Shown: piece by piece, positions 17,182-25,214 of the stretch
How the letters are laid out: each line of letters starts with the position of its first letter
Numbering within the stretch: position 1 is the stretch's first letter
Source: Pseudomonas putida
Lineage (GTDB): Bacteria; Pseudomonadota; Gammaproteobacteria; Pseudomonadales; Pseudomonadaceae
Direction: 5' to 3'
Assembly (NCBI RefSeq): GCF_002025705.1
Contig: NZ_CP018846.1
Location: 4,331,501-4,395,500, forward strand
Length of the DNA: 64,000 nucleotides
The notes under the pieces: generated by a model
What the model saw: only the letters and a program-made list of their open reading frames with translations
Told to the model about the DNA's origin: nothing
The model's database searches: none
Program-made: the position numbers and the translations under genes

Positions 17182-17204
17182 CCCTTCAAGCAATGGACAA
17201 GCCC

Positions 17205-18131
17205 ATGAAACAGATTCACGTCATCGACTCGCATACCGGCGGCGAACCGACCCGCCTGGTGATGAAAGGCTTCCCGCAGTTGCACGGGCGCAGCATGGCC
17301 GAGCAGCGCGACGAACTGCGCGAGCTGCACGATCAATGGCGCCGTGCCTGCCTGCTGGAGCCACGCGGCAACGATGTGCTGGTCGGCGCGCTGTATTGCC
17401 CGCCAGTCTCGGCCGACGCCACCTGCGGGGTGATCTTCTTCAACAACGCCGGTTACCTGAACATGTGCGGCCACGGCACCATCGGCCTGGTTGCCTCACT
17501 GCAGCACCTGGGCCTGATCGGGCCGGGCGTGCACAAGATCGACACGCCGGTCGGCCAGGTCAGCGCCACCCTGCATGAGGACGGCGCCATCACCGTCGGC
17601 AACGTGCCGTCCTACCGCTACCGCCAGCAGGTGGCGGTGGACGTGCCCGGCCACGGCGTGGTGCATGGCGACATCGCCTGGGGCGGCAACTGGTTCTTCC
17701 TGGTTGCCGAGCACGGCCAGCGCATCGAGCTGGACAACCGCGAAGCCCTTACCGAGTACACCTGGGCCATGCTCAAGGCCCTCGAAGCCCAGGGCATCAC
17801 CGGCGAAAACGGTGCGCTAATCGACCATGTCGAGCTGTTCGCCGACGACGCCAATGCCGACAGCCGCAACTTCGTCATGTGCCCCGGCAAGGCCTACGAC
17901 CGCTCGCCCTGCGGCACCGGCACCAGCGCCAAGCTGGCCTGCCTGGCCGCCGACGGCAAGCTCGAAGAAGGCCAGACCTGGGTGCAGGCCAGCATCACCG
18001 GCAGCCAGTTCCACGGCCGCTACGAGCGTGACGGCGAACGCATTCGCCCATTCATCACCGGCCGCGCCTACATGACCGCCGACAGCACCCTGCTGATCGA
18101 CGAACAGGATCCGTTCGCCTGGGGCATCTGA
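17205..18131 (+). CDS. lhpA: 4-hydroxyproline 2-epimerase
   Basis: A 308-residue member of the proline racemase family, nearly identical in text to the P. putida enzyme. Both catalytic cysteines are present: Cys88 in NMCGHGTIG and Cys236 in SPCGTGTSA, so it is a true racemase/epimerase and not the dehydratase type with Thr in one position. It converts trans-4-hydroxy-L-proline to cis-4-hydroxy-D-proline, the first catabolic step. Start is at ATG 17205 (MKQIHVIDSHTGGE), which matches the known 308-residue length; an ATG at 17193 is in frame. Confidence 0.96.
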   Translation: MKQIHVIDSHTGGEPTRLVMKGFPQLHGRSMAEQRDELRELHDQWRRACLLEPRGNDVLVGALYCPPVSADATCGVIFFNNAGYLNMCGHGTIGLVASLQHLGLIGPGVHKIDTPVGQVSATLHEDGAITVGNVPSYRYRQQVAVDVPGHGVVHGDIAWGGNWFFLVAEHGQRIELDNREALTEYTWAMLKALEAQGITGENGALIDHVELFADDANADSRNFVMCPGKAYDRSPCGTGTSAKLACLAADGKLEEGQTWVQASITGSQFHGRYERDGERIRPFITGRAYMTADSTLLIDEQDPFAWGI

Positions 18132-18175
18132 CCCCGGCTTTTCTACCCAACTGAATACCGCCAGGAGTGACAACA

Positions 18176-19123
18176 ATGACCGACAACATCTTCACCGGCA
18201 CCATGCCTGCCCTGATGACCCCCTGCACCACCGAACGCAAGCCGGACTTCGACGCCCTGGTGCGCAAGGGCCGCGAGCTGATCGAGGCCGGCATGAGCGC
18301 CGTGGTCTACTGCGGCTCGATGGGCGACTGGCCGTTGCTGACCGAAGCCGAACGCCAGGAAGGCGTGGCCCGCCTGGTGGCCGCCGGTATCCCGACCATT
18401 GTCGGCACCGGTGCGGTGAATACCCGTGAAGCCGTGGCCCACGCTGCCCACGCCGCCAAGGTCGGCGCCGCCGGCCTGATGGTCATCCCCCGCGTGCTCA
18501 GCCGCGGCGCCTCGCTGATCGCCCAGAAGCACCACTTCTCGGCGATTCTCGCCGCCGCGCCAAAGCTGCCGGCGGTGATCTACAACAGCCCCTACTACGG
18601 TTTCGCCACCCGCGCCGACCTGTTCTTCGAACTGCGCCGCGAGTTCCCTAACCTGATCGGCTTCAAGGAGTTCGGCGGCGGCGCCGACCTGCGCTACGCC
18701 GCCGAGCACATCACGTCTAAGGATGACGACGTGACCTTGATGGTCGGCGTCGACACCCAGGTGGTGCACGGCTTCGTCAACTGCGCCGCCACCGGTGCCA
18801 TCACCGGCATCGGCAACGCCCTGCCGCGTGAAGTGCTGCAGCTGGTGAGCCTGAGCAAGCAGGCCGCCAAGGGCGACGCCAAGGCCCGCCGCCTGGCGCG
18901 TGAACTGGAATCGGCGCTGGCGGTGCTGTCGTCGTTCGATGAAGGCTGCGACCTGGTGCTGTACTACAAGCACCTGATGGTGCTCAACGGCGACACCGAA
19001 TACAGCCTGCACTTCAACGAAACCGACGTGCTGACCGACGCCCAGCGCAACTATGCCGAGCAGCAGTACGCGCTGTTCCGCAAGTGGTACGCCAGCTGGT
19101 CGGCCGAGCAGAACCTGGCCTGA
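18176..19123 (+). CDS. lhpC: 1-pyrroline-4-hydroxy-2-carboxylate deaminase
   Basis: A 315-residue enzyme of the DapA/aldolase family. The Schiff-base lysine is Lys164 in LIGFKEFGGG and the catalytic Tyr is in VIYNSPYYGF (residue 136). In this operon it deaminates and decyclises the pyrroline made from cis-4-hydroxy-D-proline, giving 2-oxoglutarate semialdehyde. It differs clearly from the true DapA at 48423. ATG 18176 follows AGGAG by 9 bases. A REP pair separates it from the next pathway gene. Confidence 0.93.
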   Translation: MTDNIFTGTMPALMTPCTTERKPDFDALVRKGRELIEAGMSAVVYCGSMGDWPLLTEAERQEGVARLVAAGIPTIVGTGAVNTREAVAHAAHAAKVGAAGLMVIPRVLSRGASLIAQKHHFSAILAAAPKLPAVIYNSPYYGFATRADLFFELRREFPNLIGFKEFGGGADLRYAAEHITSKDDDVTLMVGVDTQVVHGFVNCAATGAITGIGNALPREVLQLVSLSKQAAKGDAKARRLARELESALAVLSSFDEGCDLVLYYKHLMVLNGDTEYSLHFNETDVLTDAQRNYAEQQYALFRKWYASWSAEQNLA

Positions 19124-19127
19124 TCCT

Positions 19128-19232
19128 TGGGGCTGCTTCGCAGCCCTTTCGCGACACAAGGCCGCTCCTACAGGGATCGCGCACTCCTGTAGGAGCGGCC
19201 TTGCGTCGCGAAAGAGGCGCAAAGCGCCCCCC
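19128..19232. repeat. REP hairpin pair inside the hydroxyproline operon
   Basis: Two inverted GTGTCGCGA-type units with an outer GGGGCTGC arm lie between lhpC and the aldehyde dehydrogenase gene, both transcribed rightward. It may attenuate transcription or stabilise the upstream mRNA, giving unequal expression within the operon. Confidence 0.9.
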
Positions 19233-19259
19233 GTTCCATCTGATTCCGAAGGAGGCTCC

Positions 19260-20837
19260 ATGACCCTGACAGGCAACCTGCTGATCGGCCAGACCGCCGT
19301 TACCGGCAGCCGCGACGCGATCCGCGCCATCGACCCGGCCACCAACCAGGCCCTCGAACCCGCTTACGCCGGCGGCACCGGCGAACACGTGGCCCAGGCC
19401 TGCGCACTGGCCTGGGCGGCGTTCGACAGCTTCCGCGAAACCTCGCTGGAACAACGTGCCAGTTTCCTCGAAACCATCGCCAGCGAAATCGAAGCGCTGG
19501 GCGATGCCCTGATCGACCGCGCCGTGGCCGAAAGCGGCCTGCCCAAGGCACGCATCCAGGGCGAACGTGGCCGTACCTGCACGCAACTGCGCACCTTCGC
19601 CCGCGTGGTACGCAGCGGTGAATGGCTGGATGTACGGGTCGACAACGCCCTGCCCGAGCGCCAGCCGATGCCGCGCGCCGACCTGCGTCAATGCCAGGTG
19701 GCCCTGGGCCCGGTGGCGGTGTTCGGCGCCAGCAATTTCCCCCTGGCCTTCTCGGTAGCCGGCGGCGACACCGCCTCGGCGCTGGCCGCCGGCTGCCCGG
19801 TGGTGGTCAAGGCCCACGCCGCACACCCCGGCACCAGCGAACTGGTCGGCCAGGCCGTGGCCCGCGCCGTCAAACACTGCGGCCTGCCGGAAGGTGTGTT
19901 CTCGCTGCTGTACGGCGCCGGCCGTGAAGTCGGTATCGCCCTGGTCAGCGACCCGCGCATCAAGGCGGTCGGGTTCACCGGCTCGCGCAGCGGTGGCCTT
20001 GCCCTGTGCCAGGCGGCCCAGGCACGCCCGGAGCCAATTCCGGTCTACGCCGAGATGAGCTCGATCAACCCGGTGTTCCTCTTCGATGCAGCACTGCAGG
20101 CCCGTGGCGAAGCGTTGGCACAAGGCTTCGTCGCCTCGCTGACCCAGGGAGCCGGGCAGTTCTGCACCAACCCCGGGCTGGTGATCGCCCGCCAGGGGCC
20201 GGCGTTGCAACGCTTCATAGACGCCGCCAGCGAACACGTGCGCCAGGCCGCCGCGCAAACCATGCTGACGCCCGGCATTTTCAGCGCCTATGCAGCTGGC
20301 GTCGGCGCCCTGGCCGACAACCCCAACGCTGCAGTCGCCGCCAGCGGCCTGGCGCAGCAAGGGCCGAACCAGTGCCAGGCGCAACTGTTCGTGGCCCATG
20401 CCGAAGCGTTTCTCAGCGACCCTGCGTTGCAGGCCGAAGTGTTCGGCGCCGCTTCGCTGGTGGTGGCCTGCGCCAGCGACGAACAGGTCCGCCAGGTGGC
20501 CGAGCACCTTGAAGGCCAGCTGACCGCCACGCTGCAACTGGACGATGCCGACATCGCCAGTGCCCGCGCATTGCTGCCGACACTGGAACGCAAGGCCGGG
20601 CGCATCCTGGTCAACGGCTGGCCGACCGGTGTCGAGGTGTGCGACGCGATGGTCCACGGCGGGCCGTTCCCGGCCACCTCCGATACGCGCACCACTTCGG
20701 TCGGCACGGCGGCGATCCTGCGTTTCCTGCGCCCGGTGTGCTACCAGGACTTCCCCGATGCCCTGCTGCCGCAGGCGCTCAAGCACGGCAACCCGTTGCA
20801 GCTTCGGCGCTTGCTCGACGGTAAACGGGAAGGTTGA
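19260..20837 (+). CDS. 2-oxoglutarate semialdehyde dehydrogenase
   Basis: A 525-residue NAD(P)-dependent aldehyde dehydrogenase of the ketoglutarate-semialdehyde branch. Substrate and cofactor blocks are VAVFGASNFPLAFSVAGGDT (about 144-163), KAHAAHPGTSE, GFTGSRSGG, YAEMSSINPVF and the nucleophile Cys302 in GAGQFCTNPG. It oxidises 2-oxoglutarate semialdehyde to 2-oxoglutarate, the last step of hydroxyproline breakdown. ATG 19260 has AAGGAGG 5 bases upstream, one of the strongest ribosome sites in the window. The next gene follows after two bases. Confidence 0.94.
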   Translation: MTLTGNLLIGQTAVTGSRDAIRAIDPATNQALEPAYAGGTGEHVAQACALAWAAFDSFRETSLEQRASFLETIASEIEALGDALIDRAVAESGLPKARIQGERGRTCTQLRTFARVVRSGEWLDVRVDNALPERQPMPRADLRQCQVALGPVAVFGASNFPLAFSVAGGDTASALAAGCPVVVKAHAAHPGTSELVGQAVARAVKHCGLPEGVFSLLYGAGREVGIALVSDPRIKAVGFTGSRSGGLALCQAAQARPEPIPVYAEMSSINPVFLFDAALQARGEALAQGFVASLTQGAGQFCTNPGLVIARQGPALQRFIDAASEHVRQAAAQTMLTPGIFSAYAAGVGALADNPNAAVAASGLAQQGPNQCQAQLFVAHAEAFLSDPALQAEVFGAASLVVACASDEQVRQVAEHLEGQLTATLQLDDADIASARALLPTLERKAGRILVNGWPTGVEVCDAMVHGGPFPATSDTRTTSVGTAAILRFLRPVCYQDFPDALLPQALKHGNPLQLRRLLDGKREG

Positions 20838-20839
20838 GC

Positions 20840-22087
20840 ATGGTCGACACCCCCGAAACCGATATCGCCGTGGTCGGCGCCGGCATCGTCGGCGTTGCCT
20901 GTGCCCTGCAACTGGCCCGCCAGGGCCGTCGGGTGCTGCTGCTCGATCACCAGGCGCCCGGCCACGGTGCCTCCTACGGCAACGCTGGGCACCTGGCCAC
21001 CGAGCAAGTGTTTCCGATTGCCGACCTGTCGATCCTCAAGCGCCTGCCGCGCATGCTGCTGGACCCGATGGGCCCGCTGCGTCTGGACTGGAAGTACCTG
21101 CCCAAGGCCATGCCGTGGTTCACCCGCCTGTTGCTCAACTTGCGCCCGGCGCCGTTCCAGCGCAGCGTGGCCGGCATCCGCGCGCTCAACGAAGGCAGCC
21201 TGGGGGCGTGGCAGCGCTTGCTGGGCTCGATCGGGCGCAGTGAGCTGTTCAAGGAAGATGGCTCGTTGCTGGTGTTCGAGCGGCCCGAGTCACGCCAGGC
21301 GCTGCAGGCCTTGCGCGCGCGCATGCAGGAGCAGAACGTGGCGGTGGACCTGTGGTCGGCCGGGACCGTTCGCGAGGCAGCACCACAGCTGAACCCTGCA
21401 CTGCTGGGTGGCCTGTTCTTCCCGCGTACCGGGCACTTCATCGACCCGTACCGGGTGGTCTGTGCACTGTTCGAGGCCGCCAAGGCCAGCGGTGTGCGTT
21501 TCGTTCAGGCGCGGGTTGCGGGTGGGCAACTGCACGGCAACGGGGTCAGCCTGGCCAGCGACCAGGGGACGTTCAACGCGCGCCAGGTGCTGCTCAGTTG
21601 CGGCGCACATTCTGCGCAATTGACGGCAGCCCTGACCGGCAAGAGCGTACCGCTGGACACTGAGCGTGGTTACCACCTGATGCTGCCGCAGGAGCAACAG
21701 CGCTTGCCATTCGCGGTCACTTCGCTGGAGCGCAAGTTCATCATGACGCCCATGGCGGGTGGGCTGCGGCTGGCCGGCACGGTGGAGTTCGCCGGGCTCG
21801 ATGCGCCGCCGAGCATGCAGCGGGCGTGGCAGCTGCACCGGTTGAGCAAGGGGTTGTTCCAGCAGGACCTGAGTGTTGAAGGGGCTACGCCGTGGATGGG
21901 CTTCAGGCCATCGTTGCCGGACTCGTTGCCGGTGATCGACCGGGTGTGCGATGGGCGGGTGTTGTTGGCGTTCGGGCATCAGCATCTGGGGTTGACCCAG
22001 GCGGCGGTGACGGCGGAATGGGTGGGGGGGATGGTTGAGCGGCCAGCCGGATCGGCAACTGCGGCTTATCGACTGGATCGGTTCTAG
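20840..22087 (+). CDS. D-hydroxyproline dehydrogenase/oxidase (DadA-like FAD enzyme)
   Basis: A 415-residue FAD-dependent amine oxidoreductase of the DAO family. The dinucleotide-binding motif VVGAGIVGVACALQLARQG lies at about 10-28, and GHQHLGLTQA near the C-terminus is the family's FAD-contacting segment. Context assigns it to the oxidation of cis-4-hydroxy-D-proline to the pyrroline that lhpC uses. It is the single-subunit P. putida type; no small partner subunits (as in the multimeric P. aeruginosa enzyme) are adjacent. It begins two bases after the aldehyde dehydrogenase stop, so it is coupled to it. Confidence 0.92.
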   Translation: MVDTPETDIAVVGAGIVGVACALQLARQGRRVLLLDHQAPGHGASYGNAGHLATEQVFPIADLSILKRLPRMLLDPMGPLRLDWKYLPKAMPWFTRLLLNLRPAPFQRSVAGIRALNEGSLGAWQRLLGSIGRSELFKEDGSLLVFERPESRQALQALRARMQEQNVAVDLWSAGTVREAAPQLNPALLGGLFFPRTGHFIDPYRVVCALFEAAKASGVRFVQARVAGGQLHGNGVSLASDQGTFNARQVLLSCGAHSAQLTAALTGKSVPLDTERGYHLMLPQEQQRLPFAVTSLERKFIMTPMAGGLRLAGTVEFAGLDAPPSMQRAWQLHRLSKGLFQQDLSVEGATPWMGFRPSLPDSLPVIDRVCDGRVLLAFGHQHLGLTQAAVTAEWVGGMVERPAGSATAAYRLDRF

Positions 22088-22090
22088 ATT

Positions 22091-22200
22091 CGGGGGCCGC
22101 TGTGCGGCCCGTTCGCGACACAAGGCCGCTCCTACAAGGGATCGCGTTCTGCTGTAGGAGCGGCCTTGTGTCGCGAACGGGCTGCAAAGCAGCCCCCGGC
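22091..22200. repeat. REP hairpin pair, GTGTCGCGA type
   Basis: Inverted units GTTCGCGACACAAGGCCGCT and the matching CGGCCTTGTGTCGCGAACGG with a GGGGGCCGCTGTGC outer arm lie between the convergent D-hydroxyproline dehydrogenase and xenA genes. Confidence 0.92.
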
Positions 22201-22205
22201 ATCAC

Positions 22206-23297
22206 TCAGCGATAACGCTCGAGCCAGTGCGCATAAGGCGCCGGCAAAGTCCAGGAGGCCTTCTCCACACCCAGTTCCTTGGCCGCGAAGTACGCCCAGT
22301 GCGGGTCGGCCAGGTGCGCACGCCCGACCGACACCAGGTCCAGCTGATTGGCCTGCAAGGCCGCCTCAGCCAGCTGCGGGGTACCGAAGCCCCACGCCGA
22401 GGTCACCGGAATGCCGGCCTCGCGGCGTACCCGCTCGGCGATCGGCCCCATGAACGCCGGGCCCCATGGAATGCTGGTTTCAGCAATGGTGAAGCCGACG
22501 CTGACGCTCAGCAAGTCCAGGCCACCGGCCTTGAACATGCGCGCCAGCTCGATGGACTCCTCCAGGGTCTGCTCGTCACGACCGTCATACTCCAATACGC
22601 CAAAACGCGCGGTCAGCGGCAGGTGCTCCGGCCACACCTCGCGCACTGCAGCCAGGGTTTCCAGCAGGAAGCGGCTGCGGTTCTCGAAGCTGCCACCGTA
22701 GGCATCGGTGCGTTTGTTGGAGTGCTCGGAGAAGAAACTCTGCCCCAGGTAGCCATGGGCGAAGTGCAGTTCGATCCACTCGAAACCGGCATCACGCGCG
22801 CGACGGGCGGCGTCGACGAAATCCTGTTTGACCCGGGCGATGTCATCCAGGGTCATCTCGCGCGGAACCTTTGGCAAGTGCGCGCCAAAGGCAACGGCGG
22901 ACGGCGCGATGGTGTCCCAACCACGGGCATCGTCGGCAGCGATATGGTCATCGCCTTCCCACGGGCGGTTGGCACTGGCCTTGCGCCCGGCGTGGGCAAT
23001 CTGGATGCCCGGCACAGAGCCTGCAGCCTTGATCGCCCGTACCACCGGCACGAACGCCTGGGCATGTGCGTCGCTCCAGATCCCGGCGCAACCGGGGCTG
23101 ATGCGCCCTTCCGGGGCTACTGCAGTGGCCTCGACCACCAGCAGGCCAGCGCCGCCACGGGCCAGGCCTGCGTAGTGCACCTGGTGCCAGTCGTTGATCA
23201 GGCCGTCCTCGGCCATGTACTGGCACATCGGCGGGATGGCGATGCGGTTGCGCAAAGTGACATCTTTGAGGGTGTAAGGTTGGAACAGGGCAGACAT
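22206..23297 (-). CDS. xenA: NAD(P)H:flavin oxidoreductase, XenA-type old yellow enzyme
   Basis: A 363-residue old yellow enzyme of the thermophilic-like/YqjM class, almost the same in text as Pseudomonas XenA. Cys25 in IPPMCQYMAEDG tunes the flavin, the active-site His-X-X-X pair is in LHFAHGYLGQSFFSEHSN, and the C-terminal ASWTLPAPYAHWLERYR carries the Trp that closes the active site. The enzyme reduces activated alkenes, nitro compounds and 8-hydroxycoumarin. The start MSALFQPYTL at 23297 is preferred over an upstream ATG. A perfect palindrome and a divergent ArsR-type repressor lie directly upstream. Confidence 0.95.
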   Translation of the reverse strand: MSALFQPYTLKDVTLRNRIAIPPMCQYMAEDGLINDWHQVHYAGLARGGAGLLVVEATAVAPEGRISPGCAGIWSDAHAQAFVPVVRAIKAAGSVPGIQIAHAGRKASANRPWEGDDHIAADDARGWDTIAPSAVAFGAHLPKVPREMTLDDIARVKQDFVDAARRARDAGFEWIELHFAHGYLGQSFFSEHSNKRTDAYGGSFENRSRFLLETLAAVREVWPEHLPLTARFGVLEYDGRDEQTLEESIELARMFKAGGLDLLSVSVGFTIAETSIPWGPAFMGPIAERVRREAGIPVTSAWGFGTPQLAEAALQANQLDLVSVGRAHLADPHWAYFAAKELGVEKASWTLPAPYAHWLERYR

Positions 23298-23324
23298 GGG
23301 CAAGCTCCGGGTCATCTGAATACG

Positions 23325-23348
23325 ATAGTTCGATCATAATCGAACTAT
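23325..23348. promoter_or_regulatory. Perfect palindromic operator between xenA and arsR-type gene
   Basis: ATAGTTCGAT at 23325-23334 and ATCGAACTAT at 23339-23348 are exact inverted copies with a 4-base centre. The site lies 28 bases before the xenA start and overlaps the first possible ATG of the regulator, so a bound dimer would block both genes. This is the classic layout of an ArsR-family autorepressor. Confidence 0.8.
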
Positions 23349-23682
23349 GGCAATTAATGAAACCCCCGTTATCATGTCGGTCATGCGAGCCTACCAACAC
23401 CCCAACCCTGAAGACCTGATTCTCGAGCGTGTGCTCTATGCACTGAGCGACCCGGTGCGCCTGGGCATCGTCCGCCATCTGGCCGGCGTGGCCGAGGCCA
23501 GCTGCGGCGAACTCGATGGCGGGCGACCGAAGTCGAGCATGTCGCACCATTTTCGCGTGTTGCGTGATGCGGGGTTGGTGCACACCCGCAATGTCGGGAC
23601 TACCCACATGAATTCGCTGCGCAGCGAGATGCTGGCCGAGCGGTTTCCCGGGTTGCTGGACTGCATCCTCCAGCAGAGCTGA
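23347..23682 (+). CDS. ArsR-family winged-helix regulator
   Basis: Up to 111 residues. The ArsR helix-turn-helix is SCGELDGGRPKSSMSHHFRVLRDAGLV split over about residues 50-78, with the conserved LSDPVRLGIVRHLAG helix before it. No metal-binding ELCVCDL motif is present, so it probably senses an organic or redox signal. It is divergent from xenA and probably represses it. The first ATG at 23347 lies inside the palindromic operator and lacks a ribosome site; ATG 23374 or 23383 may be the true start. Confidence 0.87.
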   Translation: MAINETPVIMSVMRAYQHPNPEDLILERVLYALSDPVRLGIVRHLAGVAEASCGELDGGRPKSSMSHHFRVLRDAGLVHTRNVGTTHMNSLRSEMLAERFPGLLDCILQQS

Positions 23683-23687
23683 TTTCA

Positions 23688-23799
23688 GCCTGTACTGGCC
23701 TCTTCGCGGGTGAACCCGCTGCCACAGGTACGGCGCTGCCCTCTGGCCTTGCACTTTTCCTGTGGGAGCGGGTTCACCCGCGAAGGGGCCAGTACAGGC
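23688..23799. repeat. REP hairpin pair, TTCGCGGGTGAACCCGC type
   Basis: Inverted units GCCTGTACTGGCCTCTTCGC and its right-hand complement ending CCAGTACAGGC lie between the convergent ArsR-type and four-cysteine regulator genes. Confidence 0.9.
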
Positions 23800-23803
23800 A
23801 ACA

Positions 23804-24415
23804 TCATTCCTTGCGCAGGGCAAAGCGGCACACCTGCCCGCCTCTCAACATGCATTCCTCATGGCTGACCTCGGCGCCGCCAAGCGTACCGATCAAGGCC
23901 AGATCCAGCTCGCACACCACCGGATGCGCCTTGGCCAAGTGATGGAACACGCAATTGTGCGCCACAATCTGCGGTTCACCTGACGAACGGAAAAACACCT
24001 CGGCCTCATACCCCGCCGCGTTCATGTGCTCGACGATCCGCCCTTCATCCACCACCTCAGATTCCAGGTCTGCCGCCAGCTTGCGCCCAAGCTCACGCAT
24101 CAACGCCAGTAACGCCTCCGGCCCCATCAAACCCGCGACTTCACCAATCAGTAGATTGGCCAGCAGCGGATACTGCCGCGGGAACAGCTCGCGGCCATGC
24201 TCGGTCAGCTGGTGCAACTGCTCTGGCCGGCGCCCGGTAGGCCGGGTAGCGCCGCGCTTGACCAGGCCGTCGCGCTCCAGCGCGGCCAAGTGCTGGCGCA
24301 CCGCCGTGCGGGTAACGGCCAGGGCCTGCGCCAGCTCGTCGATGCTCATGCCGACCGGCTGATGCAGCAACGCGTGGAGCAGGTCCTGTTGGGTACGGCC
24401 AAGGCCTTCGAGCAT
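23804..24415 (-). CDS. Predicted Fe-S helix-turn-helix regulator (four-cysteine type)
   Basis: A 203-residue regulator. The N-terminal winged helix (LLHALLHQPVGMSIDELAQA and TRTAVRQHLAALERDGLV, about 12-55) is followed by a C-terminal domain with four cysteines: NCVFHHLAKAHPVVCEL (two Cys 13 residues apart), then EECMLRGGQVCRF. Four cysteines at the C-terminus of a COG2345-type regulator recall SufR, an Fe-S sensor, although the spacing here (12, 19 and 7 residues between) differs. It overlaps the previous gene by one base (TGATG), so the two proteins are made together. A cluster-based redox or iron sensor is inferred. Confidence 0.82.
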   Translation of the reverse strand: MLEGLGRTQQDLLHALLHQPVGMSIDELAQALAVTRTAVRQHLAALERDGLVKRGATRPTGRRPEQLHQLTEHGRELFPRQYPLLANLLIGEVAGLMGPEALLALMRELGRKLAADLESEVVDEGRIVEHMNAAGYEAEVFFRSSGEPQIVAHNCVFHHLAKAHPVVCELDLALIGTLGGAEVSHEECMLRGGQVCRFALRKE

Positions 24416-25059
24416 CAGAACTTGTCCGGGAACTGCTTGACCAGTGCCGCCGCCAGGGCGTCGGACAAGGTCAGGATATGCTCGCGCATCATCGCCCAGG
24501 TACGCGCCTCGCCCGCGTAGTCACCGGCGGCCAGCTGGTCGATCTGCGCCACATGGTGGCCACCGTGGGCACTGAGCAAGGTCAGCAGGGTCTGCTCTGG
24601 CAGGTTGGGGTTGGCTTTGGCCAGGAACGCGGCAATGGCTTTGGCATTGCTGCCCAGCTCGTCGACAGCAGCCTGTTGGCCCTTTTTGTCCTTGGCCACG
24701 GTGGCATCACTGTAGTGCTTGATCGCGCCCCAATGGCCGGCGAGCAGCTTGAGCAACTGATCGGCGGCGGTCTGGCCGTACAGCGGGGCGATGCTGTTGG
24801 CGATCCGGGTGGCATCGCTCACCACTTCATTGGCGGCAACTGCAGCCTGCTTGGCATTGCCGGCCTGGTTGGCGACGGCATAGTTGCGCACCCAGAAGAT
24901 ATGCTCGACCCACAGGTCGCGCAGGGCCATGCGCGTGGTCATCGCACCGGATTCAGCAGGTTTGGCGGCGGGGGTTGCAGAAGAGTAGGAGTAGCTTTGG
25001 CTCCATGCCGGCTGTGCGCACAGGGCGAGCAGCAGTAAGGCGGCAATCTTGATGTTCAT
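24415..25059 (-). CDS. Exported helical protein of unknown function, with regulator
   Basis: A 214-residue protein with a Sec signal peptide (MNIKIAALLLLALCAQPAWS, cleavage near residue 20). The mature part is nearly all helix. Histidines are placed in four separate helices: LWVEHIFWVR, GHWGAIKHYS, SAHGGHHVAQI and MREHILTLSD, a pattern that would suit a metal- or haem-binding four-helix bundle in the periplasm. I do not recognise a named family. It is first in a two-gene operon with the four-cysteine regulator and has an AT-rich promoter region (25060-25120). Confidence 0.75.
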   Translation of the reverse strand: MNIKIAALLLLALCAQPAWSQSYSYSSATPAAKPAESGAMTTRMALRDLWVEHIFWVRNYAVANQAGNAKQAAVAANEVVSDATRIANSIAPLYGQTAADQLLKLLAGHWGAIKHYSDATVAKDKKGQQAAVDELGSNAKAIAAFLAKANPNLPEQTLLTLLSAHGGHHVAQIDQLAAGDYAGEARTWAMMREHILTLSDALAAALVKQFPDKF

Positions 25060-25169
25060 GACGGCACCCTCCTGGAGGGGATCGACTGACAAGATTAATT
25101 TAAGCATCAAAATATGTTTTTATTGTCCCGGCCGCGAAATTCCGATCAATGGTTTGCCCGCTGAAAGCA

Positions 25170-25196
25170 AGAAGCCACGGATGTCCCGTGGCTTCT
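25170..25196 (-). terminator. Rho-independent terminator after the LysR gene
   Basis: GAAGCCACGG and CCGTGGCTTC form a perfect 10-bp stem with a 5-base loop, and the minus strand continues with TTCTTGCTTT. It lies 19 bases beyond the stop of the LysR gene at 25215. The stem core (AGCCACGG) is also used in the terminator of the divergent operon at 28965. Confidence 0.85.
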
Positions 25197-25214
25197 GCGC
25201 ACCGCGATGCCAGG

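Noticed and set aside
15595..17193. Antisense frame of more than 500 codons across the permease gene
   Set aside because: Its product is a hydrophilic His/Gln/Asp-rich string with no domain, while the plus strand encodes a clear 12-helix permease.
19014..20786. Antisense frame of 590 codons across the aldehyde dehydrogenase gene
   Set aside because: The plus strand carries every catalytic block of the enzyme family; the antisense frame is a composition artefact.
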